Part shown: piece after piece, positions 16,460 through 26,110 of the stretch
Layout of the letters: each line of letters starts with the position of its first letter
Numbering within the stretch: the stretch's first letter is position 1
From: Parapedobacter defluvii
Lineage (GTDB): Bacteria; Bacteroidota; Bacteroidia; Sphingobacteriales; Sphingobacteriaceae
Reading direction: 5' to 3'
DNA: 64,000 nt
NCBI RefSeq assembly: GCF_014642075.1
Contig: NZ_BMIK01000023.1
Location: 1-64,000, forward strand
Notes under the pieces: generated by a model
What the model saw: only the letters and a program-made list of their open reading frames with translations
Told to the model about the DNA's origin: nothing
Database searches by the model: none
Position numbers and translations under genes: made by a program

Positions 16460-17107
16460 ATGTCGGAAAAGGTGCAATACAACGAAAAGCAACAACAGAT
16501 TATGGCGGTTGCGCTCCGTCTTTTTGCCGAAAACGGATACGATAAAACATCCATCCGGGACATCGCAAGGGAGGCGGAGGTAAATGTAGCCATGGTATCC
16601 TATTACTTTGGTTCCAAGGACAAATTGCTCGAAGCAGTTTTCATCAACCATTTCAAATCCATACGGGCATCATTTAAGGTGATTCTCAATCATCGGGGCG
16701 ATTCCGCCACGGACAAAGTGAGCAAAATCATTGATATGTTTATCGATATGCTGGCAAACCGTCAGCTTTTTCACCGGTTGATGATCCGTGAATCGGGTAT
16801 CCTTAAGCAGGGTCCTCTGTTTGATATGATCAATGAGATGAAAACAGCAAACAGGCGGTTGGTAGAAAAGGCGGTAAAAAACGGACAGCAATTGGGCGTT
16901 TTCCGTAAAGATGTGGATGTGTTTTTCATGTCTTCCGTACTGATAGGCAGCGTAAACCAAAATATGGCTAATACACGGTACGAATTGGAACACCGCAACA
17001 TAACCAAAGAACAACGGGAAATAATAAAACATGAACGGACGGAGACCTTACGAACACATCTTAAACGCATGTTTATTGCTTACTTAACCGATACCAATAC
17101 CCCATAA
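16460..17107 (+). CDS. TetR-family repressor of the efflux operon
   Basis: 215 residues. The N-terminal helix-turn-helix is typical of the family (ALRLFAENGYDKTSIRDIAREAEVNVAMVSYYFGSKDKLLEAVF). The C-terminal helical domain would bind an inducer, probably a drug-like compound. The gene is first of a four-gene operon with the TolC-type protein (9 nt gap), membrane-fusion protein and MFS pump. The inverted repeat in its own promoter is the probable binding site, so it likely represses the whole operon. Confidence 0.92.
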   Translation: MSEKVQYNEKQQQIMAVALRLFAENGYDKTSIRDIAREAEVNVAMVSYYFGSKDKLLEAVFINHFKSIRASFKVILNHRGDSATDKVSKIIDMFIDMLANRQLFHRLMIRESGILKQGPLFDMINEMKTANRRLVEKAVKNGQQLGVFRKDVDVFFMSSVLIGSVNQNMANTRYELEHRNITKEQREIIKHERTETLRTHLKRMFIAYLTDTNTP

Positions 17108-17115
17108 AAATAAAC

Positions 17116-18477
17116 ATGAACACAACGATACGTTTTATAAGAACAGGGTCAGTAATAGGAGCTCTACTCATTTTCGGATTCGCGAGTGGGCAGGAGTCCC
17201 ATCCCCTATCATTGGAAGACGCTGTTGCCGCAAGCTTGGCACATAGCAATGAACTCAAAATTGACAAAAGCAAAATCAAAGCGTCGACTGCCGCGGTACA
17301 GGATGCAAAAAACAGCCGACTGCCGGACATTGATGTTTCCGGGCAATACCTCCGGGTTAATGAACCGAATATCGGCTTGAAATTTGACGCTGGTAAAAAT
17401 GAGGGGGAACAAGAAAGCGCAGGGGGATCTTTTCCAGCAGTAAATCAGGTCATGTTTGGCATGGCCACGGCTTCGTTGCCATTGTTTACCGGCGGAAAGA
17501 TCAATCAAAGCATCGCTTCCGCCAAGTTTCTTGAGACAGCTGCGCGGCTGGATGCCCAATACGACAGGCAGCATATCATCCAGAATACCGTATCCGCATA
17601 TTATAATCTCTACAAAGCCCAGGCTGCGGTTGCACTGGTAAAAGAAAACCTGAAATCATCCCAGCAGCGCGTCAAGGATTTTCAAAACCTGGAAGCAAAT
17701 GGACTGGTTGCCCGGAATGACCTGCTGAAAGTGCAATTGCAGGAAAGCAACCTGGAACTCGCATTGATCAATGCAGAAAATAATGCGGCCGTTTGTAATT
17801 ATAATTTCAATCTGATGCTTGGATTAGATGGGCAAACGCTCTTAGCGTTGGATACTGCGGTGCTGATAGCGACTCCGTTGGCCCTGTCGGTCGATGAATG
17901 GGAAGCCAACGCATTGGATCATCGGTCAGATTATCAGGCACTTGCTAACCGCAAACAGGCAGCGCATGCTGGTGTGAACATTGCGAAAAGTGCCTACTAT
18001 CCGGCTTTAGCAATAAGCGCCGGGTACATGGGTGCCAATATCCCCCATGCGTTGACAGTTACCAATGCCCTCAATGCCGGACTGGGGTTAAGTTATAACC
18101 TCGGTTCGCTTTATAAGGCAGGTGCTAAAATAAGGCAGGCAAAAGCACAGGAGGAAGAACTTCTATGGCATCGCGAGCAACTGAGCGAAGGAATTAAAAG
18201 CCAAATCCACCAAGCGTACCTGGACTATTCCCAAAGCTTGAAAAAAATAGAGGTATATCTCAAAGCGATGGAGCAGGCAAATGAAAATTACCGCATCACA
18301 AAAAACAAATATGAAAATAGCCTGGCAACAACCACCGACCTGCTCGATGCGGATGTAGCAAGGCTGCAGGCGCAGATAGACTATGCGTATGCCAAAGCGG
18401 ACGCAGCGGTGGCTTACCACAAACTGTATGAAAGTGCCGGCTTGGAACCTGCAACTTTTACAGCACGGCACGAATAA
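17116..18477 (+). CDS. TolC-family outer-membrane efflux protein
   Basis: 453 residues with a signal peptide (GSVIGALLIFGFASGQ). Two OEP repeats with long coiled alpha-helices can be seen (LSLEDAVAASLAHSNELK ... ASTAAVQDAKNSRLPDIDVSG; AKSAYYPALAISAGYMG ... LLDADVARLQAQIDYAYAKADAAVAYHKLYESAG). It forms the outer-membrane channel of the tripartite pump encoded by the following two genes. Second gene of the TetR operon. Confidence 0.93.
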   Translation: MNTTIRFIRTGSVIGALLIFGFASGQESHPLSLEDAVAASLAHSNELKIDKSKIKASTAAVQDAKNSRLPDIDVSGQYLRVNEPNIGLKFDAGKNEGEQESAGGSFPAVNQVMFGMATASLPLFTGGKINQSIASAKFLETAARLDAQYDRQHIIQNTVSAYYNLYKAQAAVALVKENLKSSQQRVKDFQNLEANGLVARNDLLKVQLQESNLELALINAENNAAVCNYNFNLMLGLDGQTLLALDTAVLIATPLALSVDEWEANALDHRSDYQALANRKQAAHAGVNIAKSAYYPALAISAGYMGANIPHALTVTNALNAGLGLSYNLGSLYKAGAKIRQAKAQEEELLWHREQLSEGIKSQIHQAYLDYSQSLKKIEVYLKAMEQANENYRITKNKYENSLATTTDLLDADVARLQAQIDYAYAKADAAVAYHKLYESAGLEPATFTARHE

Positions 18478-18512
18478 TATATAAGTAGACGACTTTTATC
18501 TCAGCAAACACT

Positions 18513-19625
18513 ATGCAATCCAATAATCAGCATTCAACAGCAACCAAGGAAAAAAAATCAGGTAATAAAGGCTTTGCCATTGTGTTCGTCGTGCTTATCC
18601 TCGTCGGAGGAATCTATGGCGTGATTAAATTCATCCATGCGCAACGGCACGAAGAGACCGACGATGCACAGATCGTATCGACCATCAGTCCGGTTATACC
18701 ACGTGTTGCCGGCTACATCCAAGAGGTGCGCGTACAGGACAACCAAATCGTACACAAAGGTGATACGCTGGTCATACTGGACAACCGCGATTTTCAGGTA
18801 CGGCTGGCACAGGCGGAAGCCTTGCTGGCATCGGCCAAAAGCAACGTCGATGTAGCCGGCGCGGGCATTGCCGTTGCCCAGGCCAATATAGACGCATCGG
18901 AAACCAACATCAATACGGCCGATGCACAGATCGAATCGGCCAAGGTTGATCTTTGGCGGGCCCAAAAGGATTTTGAACGTTATCAAAATCTGATTGCCGA
19001 TCACAGCATCACCCAACAGCAGTATGAACAGGCACTTGCAGCCAAGAAAGTGGCTGAGCAACGTTTGGCGGTGCTTGAATCCCAAAAGCAAGCGGCCATA
19101 CGCCAGGTCAATACTGTCAGCCGGCAGAAATCCGTAAGCAGCAGCCAGGCTTCCGTTGCCGCAGCCACGATCAGGCAGCGCGAAGCGGAAGTTGATGCCG
19201 CACGGCTGGACCTCTCCTACACGGTCATTACCGCGGCTATAGATGGACAGGTAGGCAAGGTGAATTTACAAGCAGGCCAGTTTCTCAATGCCGGACAAGC
19301 GCTGTTCAGCATCGTACCTACCCACGATAAATGGGTGGTAGCCAATTTCAAGGAAACACAGCTTACTAAAATGCAGGTGGGACAAACGGTATCAATCAAA
19401 GTGGATGCCTTCCCCGATTCGACACTTGAAGGGACGATTACTTCTTTTTCGCCGGCCACGGGAGCCGCACAGTCACTCCTGCCTCCAGACAATGCTTCCG
19501 GCAATTTTGTGAAAGTGGTACAACGGGTACCGGTCCGTATCGATTTCCAGGAACATGATCACCTGGCATTCATCGAAAAGATGCGGACGGGGATGAATGT
19601 ATTGGTGGATGTTCACCTGAACTGA
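18513..19625 (+). CDS. HlyD/EmrA-type membrane-fusion protein
   Basis: 370 residues. One N-terminal transmembrane helix (GFAIVFVVLILVGGIYGVIKF) is followed by the EmrA-type motif HEETDDAQI, a lipoyl-like half (VRVQDNQIVHKGDTLVILD), a long helical hairpin with many Ala and Gln, and the second lipoyl half (GQVGKVNLQAGQFLNAGQALFSIVP). It links the inner-membrane MFS pump at 19627 to the TolC-type channel. One base separates its stop from the next start. Confidence 0.93.
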   Translation: MQSNNQHSTATKEKKSGNKGFAIVFVVLILVGGIYGVIKFIHAQRHEETDDAQIVSTISPVIPRVAGYIQEVRVQDNQIVHKGDTLVILDNRDFQVRLAQAEALLASAKSNVDVAGAGIAVAQANIDASETNINTADAQIESAKVDLWRAQKDFERYQNLIADHSITQQQYEQALAAKKVAEQRLAVLESQKQAAIRQVNTVSRQKSVSSSQASVAAATIRQREAEVDAARLDLSYTVITAAIDGQVGKVNLQAGQFLNAGQALFSIVPTHDKWVVANFKETQLTKMQVGQTVSIKVDAFPDSTLEGTITSFSPATGAAQSLLPPDNASGNFVKVVQRVPVRIDFQEHDHLAFIEKMRTGMNVLVDVHLN

Positions 19626-19626
19626 T

Positions 19627-21204
19627 ATGCAACAGGACTCTTTGGTAGAATACGGATTCCGGCGCGCCATCGTTACCATTACGGCGGTGTTTTGTGCGCT
19701 GCTGGAAATCGTAGATACGACCATTATCAATGTAGCGCTCAATGAAATGCGTGGCAGCATGGGGGCTACATTAAGCGAAATCGGATGGGTGATTACGGCC
19801 TATGCCATCGGCAACGTGATTGTCGTACCGCTCACCAGCTTCCTTTCTCAGCAATTCGGGCGTACCCATTATTTTGCCGGATCCATCATTCTTTTTACCA
19901 TCTGTTCGTTCTTATGCGGGAATGCCACCGCCATGTGGGAACTGATCTTGTTCCGTTTCCTGCAAGGTGTGGGTGGCGGTGCACTGCTGGTTACCTCACA
20001 GACCATTATCACCGAAGTTTACCCGGTTGAAAAACGGGGAATGGCACAAGCTATATACGGCCTTGGAGTAATCGTCGGCCCCACCCTCGGGCCGCCCCTG
20101 GGTGGTTATATTGTGGAGAATTTCAGCTGGCCTTATATCTTTTACATCAATATACCGGTAGGTGTCATCGCGGCTATGCTGACGCTTCGTTTTATCAAAA
20201 GTCCCCAATATGGGGAACGCCAAACCGCAGACCAAATCGACTGGTGGGGCATCGTTTTTCTTGCCGGTGCCGTCGGATCGCTGCAGCTCGTACTCGAACG
20301 TGGTCAGGAAGAGGATTGGTTCAGCAGCAGCATGATCTTGTTTTTCGCCGTACTATTCGGATTATGCATCTACCTCTTTATTTGGCGGGAGCTTAGGTGC
20401 AGGAATCCCATTGTAGAGCTAAGGGTACTCAAAAACAGTAATCTCCGCGTAGGTACGGTCCTTTCGTTCATCCTGGGGTTCGGCCTCTATGGATCTACAT
20501 TTATCATTCCGCTGTATACCCAGAATTCTCTGGGATGGACGGCCTATCAAGCAGGCTTATTAATGGTTCCGTCTTCCTTAATGACAGCTTTCATGATGCC
20601 GATGATCGGACAGGCCATACAGCGCGGGGTTAAGCAAAAATACCTCGCAGCCACAGGCATGTTCCTGTTTTTCATTTTCTGTATCTGGGGCTACCGGATA
20701 CTTACGCCCGATACCGGCAGTGACGCATTTTTCTGGATGCTGATGCTCCGTGGCTTTGCCATGAGCATGCTATTCATCCCGGTCTCAACTTTATCGCTGT
20801 CCACCCTGCATGGGAAGCAGATTGGTCAGGGAGCGGCATTCACGGGTATGATGCGGCAATTAGGCGGCTCTTTTGGCATTGCCCTGATCACAACCTTCAT
20901 GACAAGACGAAACGCCCTGCACCGAAACGACCTGATTAATCACATTACACCCGATAATCCGGCCTTCCAGCAAAATTACCAGGGAATGGTGGCAAACTTC
21001 ATGCAGCACGGCATGGCACCCAACCAGGCCCAGGCCGCTGCCTTAAAAGCCATGGATGGTTCCATTTCGGGGCAGGTAGCGGTATTGTCCTATATGGATG
21101 TATTTTTATACATCGGTATGATGTTCCTGATCTGCGTGCCCTTTATTCTGATGCTGAAAAATAAAACCGCACAGGGAAAAGTTGATTTATCTGCTTCTCA
21201 CTAG
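19627..21204 (+). CDS. DHA2-family (EmrB/QacA) MFS drug exporter
   Basis: 525 residues with about 14 transmembrane helices. Motif C-like GVIVGPTLGPPLGGYIVENFSWPYIFYINIPVG and early LEIVDTTIINVALNEMRGSMGATLSEIGWVITAYAIG are diagnostic of DHA2 drug-proton antiporters. It is the inner-membrane component of the tripartite system and last in the operon. Its stop overlaps the stop region of the minus-strand methyltransferase by 4 nt, a convergent arrangement without a separate terminator. Confidence 0.93.
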   Translation: MQQDSLVEYGFRRAIVTITAVFCALLEIVDTTIINVALNEMRGSMGATLSEIGWVITAYAIGNVIVVPLTSFLSQQFGRTHYFAGSIILFTICSFLCGNATAMWELILFRFLQGVGGGALLVTSQTIITEVYPVEKRGMAQAIYGLGVIVGPTLGPPLGGYIVENFSWPYIFYINIPVGVIAAMLTLRFIKSPQYGERQTADQIDWWGIVFLAGAVGSLQLVLERGQEEDWFSSSMILFFAVLFGLCIYLFIWRELRCRNPIVELRVLKNSNLRVGTVLSFILGFGLYGSTFIIPLYTQNSLGWTAYQAGLLMVPSSLMTAFMMPMIGQAIQRGVKQKYLAATGMFLFFIFCIWGYRILTPDTGSDAFFWMLMLRGFAMSMLFIPVSTLSLSTLHGKQIGQGAAFTGMMRQLGGSFGIALITTFMTRRNALHRNDLINHITPDNPAFQQNYQGMVANFMQHGMAPNQAQAAALKAMDGSISGQVAVLSYMDVFLYIGMMFLICVPFILMLKNKTAQGKVDLSASH

Positions 21205-21923
21205 GCAACGGCCCATTTGCCTGACTTCTTGAGGTACCGGATGGTGAAATAATAAATAGCCAGCACCAGCAATATCAGGACAAGCCACTGATTCCGCGTA
21301 TCGGTATCCCATTGTCCATGCGGATAGTTAAAGAAAAGGATCAAGGTAATTCCCGTCAGCCAGATCACCTGGGTATTGTATTCCTTGATCAGCCATCTTT
21401 TCCATAAAAAGTGCATTCCAGACAACGTTTTTCCCAATCCGGAGGGATTGATCAGCCAACGGTGGACGCGTTTGGCGTAGGTATCGAACTGGTCGCCGAA
21501 TTTGCTCCGCAGAAAATTCTCTTCCGCCAAAACAATAGCTTGGTAGATGAACAGAAACAACGGAATAAAAAACAACAGGTAGAGCAATGAATTGGCAAGG
21601 ATACCCACGCCCGCCAGCATCAGGATATTCCCCACGTATAACGGGTTGCGGCAATGGGCAAAAATGCCATTTGTAACCAACTGTTCGGCGTATACTTTTT
21701 TATCTTTTCCGCCTCTTACAATATAAGCAAGGGAAATGGTAGCCCCCCGTATCAGCTGCCCGGTAACCGTGATGACCAGGCCGATAATCAATGGATACAG
21801 GTAGAAATCCGGACCAAAATTACGTTCGCTGAAAATGGGCGGAGAAGGAATAAACAGCGCCAAATAAAGGAAAATAAACAGGTAGTTGCGGTACCTGAAG
21901 AAAAAATTGCCAATCTGAATCAT
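21201..21923 (-). CDS. Isoprenylcysteine carboxyl methyltransferase-like (ICMT/PEMT) membrane protein
   Basis: 240 residues with several membrane helices. The family's cofactor motif is seen as TNGIFAHCRNPLYVGNILMLAGVG, followed by VLAEENFLRSKFGDQFDTYAKRVHRWLIN, with the typical Glu-Glu pair. Members methylate lipid or membrane-bound substrates with SAM; the substrate here is unknown. It lies 7 nt after cmoA on the same strand and may be co-transcribed with it. Confidence 0.8.
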   Translation of the reverse strand: MIQIGNFFFRYRNYLFIFLYLALFIPSPPIFSERNFGPDFYLYPLIIGLVITVTGQLIRGATISLAYIVRGGKDKKVYAEQLVTNGIFAHCRNPLYVGNILMLAGVGILANSLLYLLFFIPLFLFIYQAIVLAEENFLRSKFGDQFDTYAKRVHRWLINPSGLGKTLSGMHFLWKRWLIKEYNTQVIWLTGITLILFFNYPHGQWDTDTRNQWLVLILLVLAIYYFTIRYLKKSGKWAVA

Positions 21924-21930
21924 ACCCCTG

Positions 21931-22662
21931 TTATTTGATGGCCGTGAATCCGGAAAAATTATACCATTTGAAAAAGACTTCCGTATGACTGAATCCTGCT
22001 TCCATCAACAGCTTGAGGTTTTCACTCAGCTTATAAGGAATCAGTACATTTTCGAGTGCCTCGCGTTTCTGTGAAATCTCCAGCTCGCTGTAGTGATTGC
22101 GTCTTTTATAATCGTAATAGTATTTAATAAAATTGCGGTTAAACAAGCTGTCTTCTGCCAGTATTTTCTCTGAAATAATCAGAACTCCGCCCGGCACAAG
22201 TCCATCATAGATCTTTTTTAACAATTTCTCGCGGTATATCGGCCTTACAAACTGCATCGTCAGGCACAAAATAACGACCGATGCATTCTCAATTTCAAAA
22301 TGATCATGCAGATCGACATTCTTTAATTCATATTTCCGGGAAAGTTTGGCTTCCTGGAGCTTGGCCGCACATTTTTCAAGCATATCCTTCGAGTCGTCGA
22401 TGCCGACAAAATGGACGTCTTTATCCACATAGGGATCCAAGTTGAGGAAGGTAGTCCCTGTTGAACAACCCAAGTCATACACGTTGGTACCCGGAACTGC
22501 AAACTCCGCGGCCTGTTCGATGATCATCCGCTGTATTTCGTTGTAAAATGGAACAGAACGCTCCACCATGTCATCGAACGCACTTGCAACTGTAGCACCA
22601 AATTTAAAATCAGAAGGCTTTTTTATTACCTCGCTGAACACATTATCCTTATTCTTACTCAT
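21931..22662 (-). CDS. cmoA: Carboxy-SAM synthase, CmoA-like
   Basis: 243 residues. The class I methyltransferase fold has the CmoA-type pattern DNVFSEVIKKPSDFKFGATVASAFDDMVERSVPFYNEIQ, the SAM loop YDLGCSTGTTF, and the YYYDYKRRNHYSELEI segment. CmoA makes carboxy-SAM from SAM and prephenate for wobble-uridine modification of tRNA by CmoB. No cmoB is in the window. The assignment rests on overall resemblance to the family; a related methyltransferase is possible. Confidence 0.78.
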   Translation of the reverse strand: MSKNKDNVFSEVIKKPSDFKFGATVASAFDDMVERSVPFYNEIQRMIIEQAAEFAVPGTNVYDLGCSTGTTFLNLDPYVDKDVHFVGIDDSKDMLEKCAAKLQEAKLSRKYELKNVDLHDHFEIENASVVILCLTMQFVRPIYREKLLKKIYDGLVPGGVLIISEKILAEDSLFNRNFIKYYYDYKRRNHYSELEISQKREALENVLIPYKLSENLKLLMEAGFSHTEVFFKWYNFSGFTAIK

Positions 22663-22746
22663 AAAGTTTTCCAGGTTAATTGCCTTGATTGAATGAAGGC
22701 CAAAGTAGCGGCGAAATCTGGAAAGAATCTGGAAATGTTGCTGGAA

Positions 22747-23802
22747 TCAGTGCTCTTCGTTAAAATATAATATATAGTAATTCATCCCCTTTTCGTCATC
22801 GTATCCCTTCTCGATGAACTCCCGTTTCCCATGCACATAGACGTGGAAATTCTTATCCAATTTCAATACGCTTTTGTAGGTAGCTTGCACCTTCTTTACC
22901 GCCTGGCTTGAAATGGCAAACTGATCACCGAATGGGGCATCAAATTCCTCCTCGAACTGCTGGCGATAGGTGTTGAAAAGTCCAGCAGCCTGCGGATTAC
23001 CAAGCACCTCTTCAGCAAATTCATCTTGCTTGAATGTTTCTTTATGCTTGAAATAATCCATCGAGCGGTTCAGGAGATCGATTTTATCAGCCCGCTGCAA
23101 CTCAAATGCTTCATCCAATTCTTCATTGACAAATTTCTTGTATACTTTCAGGAAATTTCCCGTTTGGTTGAACGCGTCATTACGCACCCGCACACCCAGA
23201 AAATCATCCTTCCAGTAAACGGCTTCCTGTTGCCGGTTTGTCTGGTCTATCACCAATACTTTGTAACCTTCGTCGGCATCCGTATTGATAATAAGACACC
23301 CCTTGTCAAGCTTATTGATATTGATGGCTTCCTGCTCATAATCCAGATCAAAGGCACCCTGTACCGGCGAGATTTTCAAGTAGGCCTCTTTATTTTCGGA
23401 TTTGAATATTCCGATCGCTTCATGGACCTCCCCTTCCAACTGAACATCACGCAGGTGTACGACGTAAAGCTCTCCCCCTTTTATGTTTGGGTGATTGGAT
23501 ACTTCGAATAGGTGTTTAGATATCTGTTGACTAAATTCCAGGAATCCGAGTTCACCGGTAAAAAACGCATTTGAAAAATGAAAGATTTCATTCAATGAAA
23601 GCGTATCGGTGGTATGGAATAGCCGGTAAACTTCGTTCAGCTTGGTAAACGGGTTCAGGAAATAATGCATCAGCAGTTGGCTAAGCACACCGTCAGCCAA
23701 ATCGACGGTCTTTTCACTCAATACATAAAATTCATCCTGCAATTTGTTACCCACCCGGTGAATGGCCAATTGTTCAATTACGGCATCGGTATAGTAAAAC
23801 AT
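22747..23802 (-). CDS. Nucleoid-associated protein NdpA/YejK family
   Basis: 351 residues. It matches the NdpA (YejK) family in length and pattern: VIEQLAIHRVGNK at the N-terminus, LLMHYFLNPFTKLNEVYRL, and a C-terminal half with KETFKQDEFAEEVLGNPQ. These proteins associate with the nucleoid in the cytoplasm; the biochemical role is poorly known. Transcribed separately, with 84 nt to cmoA and 22 nt to the deacetylase gene upstream. Confidence 0.8.
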   Translation of the reverse strand: MFYYTDAVIEQLAIHRVGNKLQDEFYVLSEKTVDLADGVLSQLLMHYFLNPFTKLNEVYRLFHTTDTLSLNEIFHFSNAFFTGELGFLEFSQQISKHLFEVSNHPNIKGGELYVVHLRDVQLEGEVHEAIGIFKSENKEAYLKISPVQGAFDLDYEQEAININKLDKGCLIINTDADEGYKVLVIDQTNRQQEAVYWKDDFLGVRVRNDAFNQTGNFLKVYKKFVNEELDEAFELQRADKIDLLNRSMDYFKHKETFKQDEFAEEVLGNPQAAGLFNTYRQQFEEEFDAPFGDQFAISSQAVKKVQATYKSVLKLDKNFHVYVHGKREFIEKGYDDEKGMNYYILYFNEEH

Positions 23803-23824
23803 AGTTAGTTATTTTTTTAACAGT

Positions 23825-24727
23825 TCAATCGTAAATGCGCGCTGCGACCTTAAATGTTTGGCAATGGGCGTCCACAATATCCCGGATGCGGAGGGAATAT
23901 CCTCCTCCCATGCTCACCTGAAGAGGTACCTTATGTGCGCGGCAATATTCAAACACCAATTCGTCCCGTCGGCGGCAGCCAGCAGGGGTCAGTGCCAATT
24001 TGCCTAGTTTATCGGTTGCGAGCACATCAACTCCCGCCTGGTAGAACACGAAATCGGGCTGCACGCGCGGAAAAATAGCCTGTAGCTGGTGTTCCAGTAC
24101 CGCAAGATAGGCTTCGTCGCCTGTTCCTTCAGGCAATCCCACATCCACATCCGAACGCTCTTTTCGGAATGGAAAATTACGTTCACTGTGCATCGAAAAA
24201 GTGAATACACGGGGCTCACCGGCAAAGATCTGAGCAGTTCCATTCCCTTGATGCACGTCTAAATCGACGACCAGCACCTGGCGACAAATTCTGCTGTGGA
24301 TCAGGTAAGCTGCGGCAACCGCTTGGTCGTTAAGCAGGCAAAAACCTTCACCCCAATTATATCCCGCATGGTGGGTTCCACCGGCTACATTAAATGCAAC
24401 GCCATATTGATTCGCAAACCCGCATGCTTCCAGCGTACCCTGCACAATGCGGAGTTCGCGATCTACCAATGCCGCCGACAGTGGAAAGCCGATGCGTCTG
24501 ACCATTGAGGGAGAAAGTGTCAAGTCAAGTAACTGGCGGCAGTAACCAGTGGCGTGCGCAAGTGCAATCGTTTTAAAATCTGCCTTTACAGGTTCAAAAA
24601 AGCTATCAGCCTGCACTGTGCCTTCATAAAGCAGTTGAGCAGGAATCAATTCATACTTCTCCATCGGGAAGCGATGACCCTCAGGCAGCGGATGTGCATA
24701 GCTCGGATGATAGGCAATTTTCAACAC
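23825..24727 (-). CDS. Histone-deacetylase-family (AcuC-like) amidohydrolase
   Basis: About 300 residues. Zinc-hydrolase motifs are clear: GGTHHAGYNWGEGFCLLNDQAVAAAYL, VVDLDVHQGNGTAQIF, and YQAGVDVLATDKLGKLALT. The family deacetylates lysines or polyamines. The frame is open further upstream to 24808, but the family normally starts (M)LKIAYHPSYAHPLPEGHRFP, which here would need GTG (24727) or TTG (24724). A TATCTTCG -7-like box at 24732-24739 on this strand supports a start this late. Divergent from the yceH gene. Confidence 0.82.
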   Translation of the reverse strand: MLKIAYHPSYAHPLPEGHRFPMEKYELIPAQLLYEGTVQADSFFEPVKADFKTIALAHATGYCRQLLDLTLSPSMVRRIGFPLSAALVDRELRIVQGTLEACGFANQYGVAFNVAGGTHHAGYNWGEGFCLLNDQAVAAAYLIHSRICRQVLVVDLDVHQGNGTAQIFAGEPRVFTFSMHSERNFPFRKERSDVDVGLPEGTGDEAYLAVLEHQLQAIFPRVQPDFVFYQAGVDVLATDKLGKLALTPAGCRRRDELVFEYCRAHKVPLQVSMGGGYSLRIRDIVDAHCQTFKVAARIYD

Positions 24728-24820
24728 AGGGCGAAGATAGCAAACAACGAACATCAGCTTGCTTATTTCTGATAAAAATATCATTTTTGGCAATTGACAA
24801 TAACGCATAAACCAGAAATC

Positions 24821-25468
24821 ATGGATACGATACCGCCACTTCCTATTTTGTCTGCCGAAGAGCAGCGTGTTTTGGGTGCGCTGATGGAGAAAGCAAAAGC
24901 AACGCCCGAATACTATCCCCTGACGCTAAACGCGCTGGTTGCCGCGTGCAATCAAAAGACATCGCGGAAACCCGTGGTGAGGTATGACGATAATACCGTT
25001 ATTACCACGCTGGATTCGCTTCGGAAAAAAGGGCTGGTCTCGACCGTCACGGGCGGTTCAAGCCGGGTAACCAAATACAAACACAATTTTGCGGTGGTGT
25101 ATCCGGTCATCCCTGCGGAGGTGACAATTATTTGTTTACTACTACTGCGGGGTGCCCAGACGCCCGGTGAGCTGAATACCAACTCGGGGAGAATGCATGA
25201 ATTTGAATCGCTTGAGGAAGTTCAGTCGATATTGGACAACCTCGCAAATGCGGAGCAACCTTATGTCAGGCAGTTGGCAAAACGCCCGGGACAAAAAGAA
25301 GCACGCTATATGCACCTGTTGGGAGGAGGAGAACTCCCGGACGATGACGACATTGATTTTCAGGATATGGGATCGTCTGCGGAACTGGCAAGCCGTCTGG
25401 CAAAAGTGGAATCCGAATTGGCTGCATTGCGGGCTGAATTTGACAAGCTTATGCAGCAATTGACGTAA
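24821..25468 (+). CDS. YceH-family protein (DUF480, UPF0502)
   Basis: 215 residues from ATG 24821; a TTG nine codons earlier is unlikely. Two winged-helix domains of the DUF480 family can be seen: LSAEEQRVLGALMEKAKATPEYYPLTLNALVAACNQKTSR, then VTIICLLLLRGAQTPGELNTNSGRMHEFESLEEV. The C-terminus is a short coiled coil (LASRLAKVESELAALRAEFDKLMQQ). Function unknown; the fold suggests DNA binding. It is a single gene. Confidence 0.88.
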   Translation: MDTIPPLPILSAEEQRVLGALMEKAKATPEYYPLTLNALVAACNQKTSRKPVVRYDDNTVITTLDSLRKKGLVSTVTGGSSRVTKYKHNFAVVYPVIPAEVTIICLLLLRGAQTPGELNTNSGRMHEFESLEEVQSILDNLANAEQPYVRQLAKRPGQKEARYMHLLGGGELPDDDDIDFQDMGSSAELASRLAKVESELAALRAEFDKLMQQLT

Positions 25469-25562
25469 CCGGCGAAAGAATTTATTTTACCGGGTACCCA
25501 AACCAAATTTCATAAATAGTTGTTATCTTTACGTAAAGTTAAAGACATCAACCCCCATTGTT

Positions 25563-26033
25563 ATGGAAACAAAACCCATAAAATACCAGCGCATACTCAT
25601 TGCGACTGATGACAGTGAGTGTTCAAAAAAAGCGTTACAGCACGGCTATAACCTTGCCAAAAACATGGAGTCGTCCGTGGCATTGATCCACGTTATCGAA
25701 CCCGCCTCCCCCACAAACTATGGGGCCGATCCATTGATGGGGCAACAGCCCATTATTATTCCCGAAACCACAGAAATACAGGAAGAAAATTCAAAGAAAT
25801 TGCTGGATGAACTCAGTAAGGAATTCCACGACGTGAAAGAGGTTTTCACTTTCAGCCGTATAGGCACTCCCAAACAGGAAATACTTTCCGTTGCCAGTGA
25901 ATGGGCTGCAGACCTGATTATTATGGGTACGCACGGACGCACCGGTTTTGACCATTTCATATCAGGCAGCGTATCCGAAAGTGTATTGAGGAGGGCCTCC
26001 TGCCCCGTATTGGTAGTACCCAGCAAATGTTGA
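25563..26033 (+). CDS. Universal stress protein (UspA family)
   Basis: 156 residues, a single Usp domain. The ATP-binding pattern G-x2-G-x9-G-S is present in GTHGRTGFDHFISGSVSESVLRR, followed by ASCPVLVVP, so it belongs to the ATP-binding class. The N-terminus ILIATDDSECSKKALQHG is typical. It is a cytoplasmic stress protein. A box TATCTTTA (25525-25532) precedes it, near the -7 consensus, and a terminator hairpin follows. Confidence 0.93.
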   Translation: METKPIKYQRILIATDDSECSKKALQHGYNLAKNMESSVALIHVIEPASPTNYGADPLMGQQPIIIPETTEIQEENSKKLLDELSKEFHDVKEVFTFSRIGTPKQEILSVASEWAADLIIMGTHGRTGFDHFISGSVSESVLRRASCPVLVVPSKC

Positions 26034-26043
26034 TCCCATAAAC

Positions 26044-26082
26044 AAAAAGGCCTCTATCTGTTTGATAGGAGCCTTTTATTTT
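26044..26082 (+). terminator. Terminator after uspA
   Basis: AAAAAGGC/CTCTATC pairs with GATAGG/AGCCTTTTA around TGTTT, with small mismatches in the middle and a T-rich tail. It lies between uspA and the convergent ferredoxin gene and may serve both. Confidence 0.7.
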
Positions 26083-26110
26083 ATCGGTCGGAAATAATAT
26101 AAACTGTATC

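Noticed and set aside
24727-24808. N-terminal extension of the deacetylase to the first ATG-like codon
   Set aside because: The extra residues do not resemble the family, whose proteins begin at LKIAYHPSYAHP, and a -7-like box lies inside the extension.
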